Shown one piece after another: positions 11,283 through 23,123 of a stretch of DNA of 64,000 nucleotides (position 1 is the first letter of the stretch; each line of letters starts with the position of its first letter). The position numbers and the translations under genes were made by a program. This DNA is from Pinus tabuliformis (lineage: Eukaryota; Streptophyta; Pinopsida; Pinales; Pinaceae). The notes under the pieces are model-generated. The model saw only the letters and a program-made list of their open reading frames with translations, was not told where the DNA came from and made no database searches. The stretch lies in assembly GCA_031772625.1 (NCBI GenBank), contig CM062805.1:803611592-803675591 (forward strand). Direction: 5' to 3'.

Positions 11283-14200
11283 TTATGGATGGTAGTCAAA
11301 ATAGTGCTTCAGCATCCTGCCATTCACAGGACCTTCATCCAAATCAGTTTCATTGAGACTTTTAAGGAAATAAGTGTTGTTTCCTTGTACTGCTTGGACA
11401 GCAAATGGTCCTCTCCAAAGGGAATCAAATTTTCCATGTTTTCCCTTATCCTCTCTTCTTGAATCCCACTTGAGGACTTTGTCACCAAGGTTGAAATCTT
11501 CTGCCTTAGTTCTTCTATCAAAAGCCTTCTTTAATTTTTATTGTAGAACTTGAACTCTGCTGAAAACTTGGTCTCTAGTTTGCTGTAAACATATGATTTG
11601 ATTGATTCTTCTTTGCATATCATTTGGTTCATCTTGGCTTTCTTGAAGAAGTTTCATAACAGGTACCCCTAGTGATGAGGGAAATTTGGCTTCCAATCCA
11701 TAAACCAACTCATATGGGCTGGTTCCAATTGATCTCTTGGTTGTTAGTCTATCTGCCCATAGAGCATTGACAAGCTTCTTATGCCAATTCTTTTTGTTCT
11801 CTTCTAGTACTTTCTTTATGATGTTTACCAGACTTTTATTTGATGACTCAGCAAGGCCATTTCCTTGGGGATAGTATGCAGTAGAATGGCCTAAGGTAAT
11901 GTGAAATCTGTGGCAGAAATTCACCATCTTCTTGGATCTGAAAGCAGCAGCATTGTCTGTTATTATTTTATCAGGACAGCCAAATCTAGCCAATATGTTG
12001 TTCTCCAAAAACTGAATGATAGTGGAGTCATTTGCTTGTCTGCATGGAACAGCTTCAAGCCACTTGGTAAAGTAGTCTGTGGCTGTTAAGATCCATCTAA
12101 GTTGGCCTGAAGATGAGGAATGAATTTCCCCAATGAAATCCAAGCCCCATTGTTGAAAAGGTTTCTCTGTTGCAATAGGCCTCAAGGGAAGTGGCAGCAA
12201 CTGTCTCTTTCCCTCAAACACTTGACATTTATGACATGAGGTAGTGAATTTCTTGACATCAGAGAACATGGTGGGCCAGTAGTAACCAGCCCTTAGTATT
12301 TTATCCACAGTGGAATTCCAGTACAAGTGTCCACCACAGTCACCTGCATGAAATTCCTTTATGATATTGTCAGTTTCATTCTCAACTAGGCAGTTTAGCA
12401 ATATGCCTTCATGGTTTTTCCACAATAGGTTTCCATCCATAACACAGAATTTAGAAGCTTTCATTTTTAAGAACCTACATTTAGTTCTGGACAATCCTGG
12501 GGGAGCACACAGGTTTTGCAATACATAACATATATCAGAGTACCAAGGGGATTGTTCAAAGGCTACATTGATCTTTGGAGTCGCCAGCTCCGGTTCACTG
12601 TCCAGCTGGTTGATGTCTAAGGCTTGGAAATTTGCTTATGTCATTAATTTGGCCAAGCCTTGCCCTTTTATTAGTTTTGTAGGTTTTATCTCAATATCAA
12701 ATTCCAAGATGTTGGCAATCCACTTTCCTCTTCTGCCCTCTAAATTTTCTTGGGTGAGAATGTCTTTGACAATAGGACTTGGCACGTATGCTATAACATG
12801 GGAATAAAGGATATAAATCCTAAAGTCTTTAATGGCTTTGACCAAAGCATAAGCTTGCTTTTCCATGATTTGATACTTTAAAGGTGCATCTCTAAGAGCT
12901 TTGCTAAAGAAAGCAATTGGCTTCTCATTTCCTTGGTCATCTTTTTGCAACAAAACAACAGCAATAGTATGCTGGGAGGCAAAAGAGAAAATGATAAAGT
13001 CTCTGTCAAACTGAGGATTGGTCAACACTGGGGTTTGGGTAAGGGCCAGTTTTATACCTTCAAAGGCTTGATTGGCTTCAACAGTCCATTTGACTTTTGA
13101 ATCTTTCTTTAGCATGTTATTTAATAATCTGATTAGTTCTGCTAAGTTTGGGATAAACCTTCTCAAGAAATTGATTTTTCCCAAGAATCCTTGCAACTCT
13201 TTGACATTTCTTGGGTGGGGCATTTGTAGGATAGCCTGTATCCTATCTGGGTCAATTCTAATGCCATCTTTAGAAATGATGTGGCCCAATAGCTTACCTT
13301 CCTCTAAACCAAACAGGGATTTATTGGGATTCAAGGAAATTCCATATTTTCTGCATTTTAGGAAGATCTGTCTCAAATGTTTTATATGTTCTTGGTCTGA
13401 TTTTGAGAAAGGTGTAAGGTCATCTAGGTAAATGACAAGGAAGTCATGAATCTCTTTGGAAAAAGCAATATCCATTGCTCTTTGAAAAGTTGCCCCTGCA
13501 TTTTTCAATCCAAAAGGCATCTTTACATATTTGAAAGTTCCCCATGGGGTAGTGAATGTTGTTTTGTCTTGATCATCAGGGTGCACCAGGATTTGATTGA
13601 AGCCTGAAAATCCATCCAGTAATGAGATCCTTGAGGCCCCTACCACTCTCTGGAGAATGTGATCCATCTTGGGTAAGGGATAGTTGTCTTTGAGGGATAC
13701 TTGGTTCAGATTTCTTAAGTCCACACACAGCCTAATTTCACCAGTCTTCTTTCTTGTAGGGACTAAGTTGGAGATCCATTCAAAGAATCTGATTGGTGCT
13801 ATGATGCCTGCCTTGAACATTTTCTGTACTTCTTGTTCCATTGCTGGGAGAAGCATAGGATTGATTCTCCTCAATTTTTGTTTAAAGGGCTTTTGATCAG
13901 GTTTGAGAGGGATTGTGTGCTGGATAACAGAGGTGTCATAGGACTTTAGGTCCTCATAACTCCATGCAAAGACATCCTGGAACTCTTTAAAGAGGTCAAT
14001 GTATTTAGGCTTTTGGTCAGGAGGTAAAGAAGCAGACAATTTAATTATTTTGGGTTTGTCAATTGTACCTATGTTGCATTCTTCAATGGCTGCATTTAAG
14101 GGCTGCATTTTTGGTTTTCTGGGGATATCATTTGAATCAAAGATGTCCTCTAGTGGAGTTAGGCTTGTTGGTAGAAAATTGTCTTTCAGCTCTATGATTT

Positions 14201-17200
14201 CAGTTTCAGCATTGGCCACTTCCTCACAATTGATTGATTGAATTTGTTGAATGTTGTCCTTGTTGAAAATAGTTGGATTTAGCATTTGTTTTGTTGTTCT
14301 AGGTGATATTGGGTGAGTAATCTGTTGAAACTGTATTTGTGATGGACTTGCTCTTTCAAGTATTTGTGATTGACTTGCTGTATCAAGTATTTGTGATTGA
14401 CTTGCTGTATCAAGTATTTGTGATTGACTTGCTGTATCAGTGTCAATATTTAATCCTGCAAATTCTTGCTGCAGAGTTAAAAAATGGTTTATTTGCTTGT
14501 CATCCTCAAACACTTGCCAATCATTAACATTGTTTGGAATGGAGGGTCTGTGTTTTACCTCAGCTGTAAAACAATGATGGGGCTCAAACGACAGCTTGCA
14601 CGTACTTGCAAATGTGGCTAAACTATGAGCATGCAGATTGTGGGTTCTAGGAATTTTAGTGATTTGGAATTCAGAGAAAAAGTTTAGTACCTCAGCAACA
14701 GCAGACCTATAAGTCCTTAGTCTTTTGTCGTTGGTGACAAAATTTCCCTTCACTTGTTGGATAACTAAATCTGAGTCACCCATGATTGAAACCCTGGCAG
14801 CTTGTAAGAACTTTACTAACTTGAGGCCTAGTAAAAGAGCTTCATATTCTGCCATATTATTAGTACATCTGAAGTTTAATCTATAGGCTCTGCCTTCTGC
14901 ATGATTATTTTCTTTATTGTGTACCCAAACTCCAGCTCCTGCCCCTAACTTGTTGACTGAGCCATCAAATTCGAGGAACCATAGAATATCTTGTTGTGGA
15001 GGAGTTTTAACAATCTGTTCATGGGCTGGCAAAGTAAGTTGAAGTTGTGTTTTTTCATCTGGCTTGTATTTTAGGACAGTCTCATCGTTTGATTGGATAT
15101 TCTTGACAACTAGGGCAGCAGCAGCATCTAGTGTTTGATTGACTGTTGTTTCATTGGAGTCTTCCTCCTGTATGAGTATCTTGGTTTCAACCTCACCTTT
15201 TGAGGGAGTTGTGCTGTCATTGAAGAGAATGTATGAGTCTATGTCCGAGCGGACAGCATATATGGGAAAGTTTTGAGGCTTTTCTTCACTGCTGACCATG
15301 TATTTCATGAGTGTTTCTATGTACAGTCTTTTTGGTTGCCCAAAAACAGAGATGGTGGCATATGACATGTCTAATTGTAGGGAACCTTGGAGTTTAGCTC
15401 CCCATGATCTTGATAACAGCATCCCATACTTAGGTGGAATATCAGCAACTACCACATCCATTAGGATTGTCTTGTTTGGGTATTGAACCAGAGACACACA
15501 TAAATCTTTTATGAGACCCAGACACTTGACTTGGTTGGAGTCAAAGGAAAACAGGTCCTTGTATGGTCTTGTTATGTCTAGATTCAATCTCTCCATAACT
15601 GCTTTTGGCATGAGATTGTGAGAGGCACCTGAGTCAAACATTGCATTATGTAATATTTTATCATGAATATGTAAGCTGACATAGAAAGGTAACACCCCTG
15701 TGACTACCGTTTTTCCATCCACTTCTGGGCCGAACATCAATTCTGGGGTGTCATCCAGCACGTTGACATCATCTTTGTTGCTAGTGAGTTGAAGGGACTT
15801 CTTGATCTGTAGTTTATAGATGTCATGCTTGGCTAGTTCTGAGAGAGGGATTGCTATTTTTAGTTTGCCAATTTTAGTTTCTAGGTCAAAGGGTTTTTCA
15901 GATTGGGTCTTGGGGTTATGGATAACAGTCCTTTCCTTGTTCATTAAATCTTCTTCTTGATTTTTATCTTGACTTTGGGACTTGCCTCTTTTACTCATCT
16001 CTTGGGGAGTAACATTCAACTTAGGCTGAGAAGGTGAAGTGGCCACAGGCTGCTGTTTTAAGGACAGTGGTTCAGTGATCTGTTCAATAATCACTTCTTC
16101 TGCAGGTGAATTTGTTTTGTCATTAGGCTCTGTGACTATGACTCTTTCAGGCTGCTGATTATCCTTTATCTTTTCAGGCTGGTTTACATTCACAGTTCTG
16201 CTCCTCAGCTTGTATTGTTTATGGACCTCATAAACAGCAGTGTCATAGCCTTGTTTAAAGTCAAAGGATTCACCTGATTTAGTTTGGAACAGTTTGATTT
16301 CATCATCCTCATGATCTTCTTGTGTTAAGAAAACTTGACTTTCACCATCTGGACCCATTAAATTAATCTCAGGATCTTCATTGGGCTCTGTTGATGTGGA
16401 AGTTTCTGCATAATTTTCTTGGAAAGGGGGTCTTATGTCTTGATCAGCACTGGCTTTGCCAATGCCTGGGTTTTGAGTTCTCCTAAAATTTGGATTCCTA
16501 GGAGGGTTGTTTTGTGGTGCTTCCCATGATGATTTTCTTTCAACCGATTCCACTCTATCACCCAATCTTTTCATTCCAGTGAGAATTGCATCTAGCTTTT
16601 GATCAAAGGCAGAGGGTTCCTCTTTGAAAACAGTCCTCTTTTCCAACCTTGCCCTGTTTCTTTTGGAAATTAGGTTGGCTTCCACTGTAACAACAACCCT
16701 TTGGGCCTCTGCAAGGGATTGAGGATCTCTTTCCTTCAACTGATAGGCCATGTCAGGGTCAAAACCATCAGGGAATTTGTACAAGGCTAAATCAGGAGGA
16801 GGTCTTAAATTTTGTGGGATCGCGTTATATACATTGTTAAATCTTGCACAATACTCCAAAACAGTCTCTTGGGGACCTCTTTTGATAGTGTCATATTCCC
16901 CAAGTATGTGCAGAGGATCTTTCTTCTTCTCCCTTCTACTAGTAAAGGCTTGATACAATTCATCAGGGGTTGTGATGGAATTTGCATTCAGGGATCTAAA
17001 CCAAGTTCTTACATCCCCAGTTAGGCTTTGAACAAACATCCTCATCCTCACACTGTCATCATCTATTTCATAAGTCTCAAAATGGTCTTGCATCCTTTTG
17101 GCATGCTGGACAGCTGTCAGAGGGCCATTGGAGTCAAAATATGAGATTTTGGTTTGGTAATCTTGGGGTAGAGCTGCAGCATTAGCTGGTATCTGCAAGG

Positions 17201-17588
17201 GTGCATACCTGTTAGCCATATTTACAGGGTTTAGAGGATTAACAGGGGCAGCTGGGATAATAGGAACAGTGGGTATCACTGGGGTGATAAGTAAGGGTGA
17301 ACCTAGAGTGTTGGTCAAGGGGATATGTGCAGTGGATGAAGATGTGAGAGGAGGACTTTGAGATGTGGATGGTGAACTAGGGGAACTAGGGGTAGACCGG
17401 AAAAGGACCTTGCATGGGGTAGAGATAAGGCTGGGATGATCTGAATCTGAGGTTAAATCAGCAGGATGCTCCTGCCTTTGCTGCCTCTTAATGTTTCTAG
17501 GGATGGTATTTGGATTATCAACAATGATGGGTGGATTAGGGTCAGGATTTGCCCTAGTGTGCCGTGGATTTTTCTTAGGAGCCAGCTT
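11283..17588 (-). pseudogene. Gag-pol polyprotein of the giant Ty3 element (two in-frame stops)
   Basis: One frame covers about 2,100 codons, broken only by TAA at 12636-12638 and 11538-11540. In order it shows: Gag capsid-like domain (about 17130-16750, with FETYEIDDDSVRMRMF and WFRSLNANSI); no CCHC zinc knuckle; aspartic protease (about 15700-15400, MFDSGASHNLM); an extra RNase H (about 14990-14600, FDGSVNKLG, MAEYEALLLGL, GDSDLVIQQVKG); reverse transcriptase (about 13900-13200, LLDGFSGFNQ, YLDD); a degenerate second RNase H (about 13005-12790, FSFASQ instead of DASD); and integrase. The integrase has a zinc finger HX6H...CX2C (about 12350-12230), catalytic D, D and E in GLDFIGE, ITDNAAAF and GLAESSNK, and a C-terminal GPF module near 11415. 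No ATG occurs at the start: the frame opens after TAG at 17589, and the first ATG precedes ANRYAPLQ. Confidence 0.93.
14332..14439 (-). repeat. 27-bp tandem repeat inside pol, four units
   Basis: Four units of 27 bases, the first degenerate, encode a nine-residue repeat (DTASQSQIL) in the linker between the extra RNase H and reverse transcriptase. The frame is kept. It probably arose by slippage in a disordered hinge. Confidence 0.85.
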
Positions 17589-17810
17589 CTAACTGTTTTT
17601 AGGATTTTATAGGAAATTTTTATATCTGCAAGGACTGGATGAAGATTTTGAAATGGCTATATATGTTTCAAAGCTAAGAAGATTGACTGAAGCAGCTCTT
17701 CCCTAAAGCTGTTAATGTAACACAGAAACAGTTTTGAAGGCTTCCTGACTGATATACAGGCTTGATCTATAGCTTTGGGAGATAGATAGAAATTGGAAAA
17801 TCCTAAATAG

Positions 17811-17828
17811 TCCCCAGCGGAGTCGCCA
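17811..17828 (-). other. Primer-binding site, tRNA-Arg type
   Basis: On the minus strand, four bases after the 5' LTR end at 17833, the sequence reads TGGCGACTCCGCTGGGGA. This is complementary to a tRNA 3' end TCCCCAGCGGAGTCGCCA, which matches plant tRNA-Arg(ACG) as I recall it. Tat/Ogre elements are known for a tRNA-Arg primer. It fixes the right LTR as the 5' LTR. Confidence 0.85.
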
Positions 17829-18063
17829 ATTATGTTAACACCCAGGTTGTTCCCTTTGACTCTAAGGGAATACGGCCGGGGTAACCACTAACCAATCTTT
17901 GGATTACAGTGCCTAGCCACACTGTAATCAGAGAGGGCTCTCTCTTTATAATTTGTCTCTGTTCTGTGGAGATTTTAGGCTAGCTATGAAATGAGGGTGT
18001 TTAGTTTTATGCTTTGGTTGAGGGATGTCTTTCTGTACTTGAAGTGTGCAATCTGCAGATGAG

Positions 18064-18069
18064 TTTATT
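18064..18069 (-). terminator. Candidate poly(A) signal, right LTR
   Basis: AATAAA on the minus strand, in the same position as 4301-4306 of the other LTR. If LTR polyadenylation is used, the R region ends a little downstream. Confidence 0.38.
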
Positions 18070-18684
18070 TCATTGGGCAATGGAGTCTGTGGCTACAAGT
18101 GTTTAGAAACCTTGAGATGATTTACTGAAATTACAGGGCCATTTAAATACTTCATATAACAAAGTTAGATTATGATGGTGACATGTGAACAACCAGTGAA
18201 AAGCATTCAAGAATTTTCCACTAAGCTGGGGTGTGAGAAAGAGATAGATGCCTCAGGAGCAAACTTGAATTCCTGAAAATATTTATCACAGTGAAAGATA
18301 TAGCTTGAAAGTGTAGCAACTAAGAATTACACCTTATTTACTCTATCTGGAAGAAAACATTTATAACAGCTTAGATTGAGTGCAGGGTAATCTGTGATTA
18401 GATCCTGGAACTATTCTTTTACTTTGCTATTAAGTGTAAAACTCGCAAACATGAAAGAAGATGAAAGACTTGGAAACATATAACGCAGAGTTTTAAAGAA
18501 GACTTATTGTGCTATGAAACATGCAGGAATCCTGTAACATTCAGCCAGCCACCACAGTGCATCAAGGAACACAGAGCTTTGGAAATTCCATCCACCTTTT
18601 GTATTATTTCTCTGAGAGTTGTACAGCAACAGAAATATAGAAATGAAATCAACAACAACCCTTTGCAAACTCATGCGAAGGGGA

Positions 18685-18692
18685 CTTTATAG
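18685..18692 (-). promoter_or_regulatory. Candidate TATA box for genomic RNA, right LTR
   Basis: CTATAAAG on the minus strand, identical to 4922-4929. Being in the 5' LTR, this is the copy that would start the full-length RNA, with about 0.85 kb of R and U5 before the priming site. Confidence 0.45.
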
Positions 18693-19243
18693 AAATGTTT
18701 ATACAAAATATCTCAGGCATTGAGTCATCTGAGAGAGAAATATCTTCATTACTTCGTACAAAAAAGTAGAAAAGAAGTTATTACAGCTTTGAATACAACA
18801 TAACTGCTCTTTAAGTCTGTCAGAAGATATTTTGGCCTTTGGAGGCCACTGAGTCGGTTGGAGTGATCTGCATTAATGCTGAAGAATGCGCTTTTGGAGC
18901 TGCTCGGCTGTAGCTTCTCGGTCTGTCCACCTGTAGCTTTTCATCTTGCTTTGTTGGCTGTAGGTTCTGCTGAGTTGGCTCAACTCTCATCTTTAATGCA
19001 TGATGATTTTATTAAACTGTGCTGTGCATGACAATTCATATTTTTATGAACAAAATTTGGTGAATGGCTCACTGTTTACAAAATCTTTTGTATTGCCTTG
19101 GTCCACCAGTCCTGTGTAGGTAATTGATGCCTGAGGATTGCATCCATAGTCTCCTCCGCCTCTGTATACTTATAAAAATTTGGAGCTACTGCAAACAAGT
19201 GTTTGATTTCATTCATTATAAAAAATAAATTTTCCACTTTGTT

Positions 19244-22200
19244 CTAGAGAGTCTGCCCTGTAGCTGGCCCTGTTTCTTCTGAGGTGCTGGGCTTCTCATT
19301 GATCTGACTTGTGGCAAATGCATTCACCCTTTTGGCATACTGTTCATGTGTGAACAATTTCCCTGCGCTGTTCAGTAAGCTAGGGAGCCCTCTGTTTTCT
19401 AACACCTGGAACTTCTCCATAAACCTGTTCACCTCAGTCTGCATGTCTTGGGTTCTTCTCTCTAATGTCTGCACTAGATTTCTCAGAGTAAGAACCCTCT
19501 TGATCAATTGAATGGTCTCAGTCCTGTTGGGAATTCCCATGGTAGCTAACTGAGAACTTGTCTTATGATTAAGCACATTAATCATTCTGGTGGCAACTTC
19601 AGGCATATTGCTCAGGGCATTCCTTGATCTGTGAATCTCAGCCTGTGCCTTTGGGATGAGCTCTAGCTGCTCATGGATGGTTTCAATATACGGCCATTGG
19701 TCAGTAATAGACTGGCCAATATTAGCCCACAGCACTATTCTAAGCTCAGCCACAACTTTATCTAACTTGAGCTCATTTTCCAGCTCTTTGATCTTATCTT
19801 TGAGGGCTTTTACTTCCCTGCCCTTTTCTGCCACAGCCTGCTTTGATCTGTCATATCTATCATTGACTTTGGCCAATTTCTCCCTGGTCTCATTTAATTC
19901 TGTCATTTGAGCTTCCAGGGCTTGAATCTCAGTCCTTAGCTTCTGCATATCCAGGCTTTGGGCCTGTTCTGTTGTTGGTGGTGCTGAAGTAGAAGGTGCT
20001 GCTTGATCAGTCTGCTGAGGAGGAGGAGTAGTAATGGGAGAAATTTCCTCAAGATTAATGATTTGAGGAGGAGGCTGAGAGGTCTGGCCTTCTTCTCTTT
20101 GTTTCAAGGTTGCCTGTAATGCTGCCTGTGCAGCCTCTGATTCTCCCAGCTTTTCTTGTACCTGGATAAGCTGCTTAGAGAGAGTCACCAGCAGAGCTGT
20201 GGCATCTTTATCATGCCTTTGTTGAGCTACTTCATCTGTCTGAGGGTGAATCGTGGCTGGGAGTTTGATCTTTCTCCTTAGAGCTGCCATATCAGCATCC
20301 CTCAATTTCAATATTTCCTGTATTCCCTTGATATCTTTGGGATCATGCCCAATCTCAATAATTATATCCTCTAAGGACCTTATTCTGTTGTCCTTTGCCT
20401 GGGATGATGCTCTCTCCAACTCTAGTTGAGAGGCTGTATTATTAAGGCTACTTTGTAGCCTGTAGTTGTCCAATGTTTGGTCTGCCAGGGAAGCATACAC
20501 CATCTCACCTGTCTGCTTGTGCAATTCAATTTTATCCATTGGGTGAATGTCCTTGGCAAGGACCTCAAGATTGGTCCTTAAGTAATCAGCATGGGACTGT
20601 GGTTGCAATGTAGTTGGCATGAAGTGGCTCATGATCATCTTGCCCTCACTAACATCAAATGCAGACATTAAGCGCTGCTGGTTGGTGGGAGCCATTTTCA
20701 ACAGATGGTTATATAGTTGTATTTTAATTGGCTCACTCCTCTTCTTAATTTCAATGAACTGCTGCTTGATGCTCAGTTCACCCTCCCTCTGCTGGCTAGA
20801 GGAGCTGACTTCTCCTCCCACAGTTCTGTTTTGTTCCTCTTGGAAGGAACTTGCAGATGCTTCCCTGCTTGGTGGACCCATGCCTAATGACTGCCTTATT
20901 GTCATATCCTCCTCAGAAAAATCATTCAATCTTTGCCTTTTTTCTCCCTGATTTATAGAAGATGTTAGGGGAGTCTCTCTGTCTCTCTTTCTGCTCACAT
21001 CCTCCTTTTGTGGAGTTTGGAGGATTGATGTACCAACTGATGTTTCTTGCCTTGGAGGCACAGTTTGCTGTGGCTGTTGCTTAGTGGATTTTGGGGCTTC
21101 CACTGTTTGTTCTGGCTGCACAGGTTGTTCCTGCCTTTGTTCTTGCTGTTGTTGTTGTTCTTCTTCTTCTTCTTGCTGCTGCTCCATCTCTTTATATGTT
21201 TGTTCTTGAGTCATAGGAGGTAGCTGTTCCTCCTCCACATGCTTTCCTTTGTCTTTGCTGGATGCTTGCTGAGTTTTCATGCCTGCTTGCTGATGTGTTG
21301 TTGAAGATGAGGCAGCTTCTCCAAGTTGCCTTTGGTATGAGAAAGAGACCTGTCCACAAGTTTCCAAGTTAGCCTCCTTTTGTAGATTTCTAGCTTCATT
21401 CTCTAGCATCTGCTCTTTACTAATTGGCTCTTCTAGAGTGCCTTCTTTCCAGCTCAAGGCATTAGCATACTTCTCAATATGAGGCAACTTCAGATGTGCA
21501 TATGTGCCTAATTTGTGTTTTATTCTCCTGAGGGAAATAAAGTGATTACGGTCATAAGGTGACCATCTGAAGCTGGTTTGAAATCTGAGGCCCTCTAGGA
21601 TTCTATCTGCCTCCCTCCATCCCTCTTCTCTTTTGTTATATAAGAAAGGACCTAGCTGGCTCCTTACCTTGAGTTGCACCTTCTTGTTTTTACTTTGGAA
21701 ATGGATGTAGCCAGTATTTCCAAACTGTCTGAAGTATTCTAGGGCAAAGAGCCTCATGGGGACATACCTTGGAAGCCTAAAAGGGTCCAATTCACAGCCA
21801 TAAATTCTGATTACTGTGTGGTGTTGGTAAAAGTACCAATCACCAATGCTGTAGGCTTTAGAGAGGTGGAGGACTCTTTGCATCTCATCAGTTAGCCTTG
21901 GAGGAGGTACACCATATAGCAAGGTCATTGCTGGAAAAATGAACAAGTCTATGAACTCACAGTATGTGTATGGTGAGAGAGAAGCACAATGAAAAACTGA
22001 AGACCAAAAGACAACTGATCTTGGAATTCCCTGAGCATTTAGTTTCTTGAGGGGAACAGGGAAGCTGTCTGGTTGATAGAACAAGAATAGATGGTAGATG
22101 TATGAAGTGAATCTGAACACTCTTTCCCTTGGTAGATTCATTAGTTGCTCATGAATCTTTTCTGCAATATAGGTAGCATAGTCGTAGTGTACAGCAGGAG

Positions 22201-22732
22201 GCATTCCCGGGGAAAATATGGACAGCATTGCCATTATGGTGTCATCAACATCTTCAATTCCTTTATACCCCAGGACATAACTGATCAAGTCCACAAGCAT
22301 TCTGCCCAATTCATTCAGGTACTCATATCCAATAGGAGGAGTTCTTACAGTTTCAGAACCTGAATCTACAAACAACTGGTTGATCTTGACAATCTGGGCA
22401 TGTGACAAATTAGTTCCCTTCTTTACTAAATCCAGCATGGACAAGGGAGTCAATGGTCTTGCAGTGTGGAAGTGGAGCATCTCATTAATGGTTTCTGGAG
22501 TGATGTAGAACAACACTGAACCTGTAGGAGTAAGAACAGCTCTTTGGCAAGGATCATAGCACTCCTGGCACTTGTGGATCAAGTCTGGAAGGGGATTGAC
22601 TTGAGGGAGGTTGTAAATGGGCAAATTTGAATCCCAAATCCCTAAAATATCAGCCCCACTAAGGTGTTGGGCTTTTATTTGATTGATAATATCAATATTA
22701 TACTTGGAGCCCATTGGAAACCAATCTAACAT
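19244..22732 (-). CDS. LTR-encoded unknown protein, right copy (C-terminal truncation)
   Basis: The frame is open for 1,189 codons from 22813; the start is set at the first ATG (residue 28 of that frame), because the opening codon is GTG and a stop lies just upstream. It ends at TAG 19244-19246, where the other LTR copy has TAC and runs on to a stop at 5313 (equivalent to 19076 here). Residues 1 to about 480 look globular, with blocks such as ITPETINEMLHF, LNELGRMLVDLISYVLGYKG and RYVPMRLFALEYFRQ. Q/E-rich runs follow near 540-560, a basic RKRDR...EKRQR patch near 608-625 that may be a nuclear signal, then predicted coiled coils to the end. It lies in the sense direction of the element. The N-terminal part faintly recalls plant mobile-domain or plant transposon proteins. 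Function unknown. Confidence 0.75.
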   Translation of the reverse strand: MLDWFPMGSKYNIDIINQIKAQHLSGADILGIWDSNLPIYNLPQVNPLPDLIHKCQECYDPCQRAVLTPTGSVLFYITPETINEMLHFHTARPLTPLSMLDLVKKGTNLSHAQIVKINQLFVDSGSETVRTPPIGYEYLNELGRMLVDLISYVLGYKGIEDVDDTIMAMLSIFSPGMPPAVHYDYATYIAEKIHEQLMNLPRERVFRFTSYIYHLFLFYQPDSFPVPLKKLNAQGIPRSVVFWSSVFHCASLSPYTYCEFIDLFIFPAMTLLYGVPPPRLTDEMQRVLHLSKAYSIGDWYFYQHHTVIRIYGCELDPFRLPRYVPMRLFALEYFRQFGNTGYIHFQSKNKKVQLKVRSQLGPFLYNKREEGWREADRILEGLRFQTSFRWSPYDRNHFISLRRIKHKLGTYAHLKLPHIEKYANALSWKEGTLEEPISKEQMLENEARNLQKEANLETCGQVSFSYQRQLGEAASSSTTHQQAGMKTQQASSKDKGKHVEEEQLPPMTQEQTYKEMEQQQEEEEEQQQQQEQRQEQPVQPEQTVEAPKSTKQQPQQTVPPRQETSVGTSILQTPQKEDVSRKRDRETPLTSSINQGEKRQRLNDFSEEDMTIRQSLGMGPPSREASASSFQEEQNRTVGGEVSSSSQQREGELSIKQQFIEIKKRSEPIKIQLYNHLLKMAPTNQQRLMSAFDVSEGKMIMSHFMPTTLQPQSHADYLRTNLEVLAKDIHPMDKIELHKQTGEMVYASLADQTLDNYRLQSSLNNTASQLELERASSQAKDNRIRSLEDIIIEIGHDPKDIKGIQEILKLRDADMAALRRKIKLPATIHPQTDEVAQQRHDKDATALLVTLSKQLIQVQEKLGESEAAQAALQATLKQREEGQTSQPPPQIINLEEISPITTPPPQQTDQAAPSTSAPPTTEQAQSLDMQKLRTEIQALEAQMTELNETREKLAKVNDRYDRSKQAVAEKGREVKALKDKIKELENELKLDKVVAELRIVLWANIGQSITDQWPYIETIHEQLELIPKAQAEIHRSRNALSNMPEVATRMINVLNHKTSSQLATMGIPNRTETIQLIKRVLTLRNLVQTLERRTQDMQTEVNRFMEKFQVLENRGLPSLLNSAGKLFTHEQYAKRVNAFATSQINEKPSTSEETGPATGQTL

Positions 22733-23123
22733 TTGATAATCCAGGTCCCCCAGGGGTTTCCAATTTATCTCTTTTTGAGGGGCATTCAGAGGCTGGATGT
22801 AAGTGCAGGTCACTGGTGTTTAACGGTGAAAATAGAGTTTTAACGTCTGTTAACAGTTTATTCGCGGAATTATGGATAAAACCAGGCTTATGGGATGATT
22901 TTGAAGAATACCTGGTGAATTCGTCGGCAAGAGTTGCGAATGCAGGTGCAATGGAGGCTCTGGCGGTCTCGGAATCGACTTTAGCAGGCTGGTGCTGGTT
23001 TGGACGTGAGCAGCATGCAAAAATAGCAGTAGTGTCTTTCGCCAAAAGTGGAAAAAACACAAGATTTTGGCCTAAAAATAGATTTTTGGCAATATTGGCG
23101 TGTTTTTGGGATGACGTCAACAT
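22698..23123 (-). other. 141-codon upstream open frame, right LTR copy
   Basis: This is the counterpart of 8935-9360. The ATG at 23121-23123 overlaps a TGACGTCA site, and the frame ends past the first ATG of the main LTR frame. It is intact in both LTRs, but they are too similar for that to show selection. Confidence 0.25.

Noticed and set aside
14332-14439. CRISPR-like array
   Set aside because: The units abut with no spacers and are in frame within a polyprotein.
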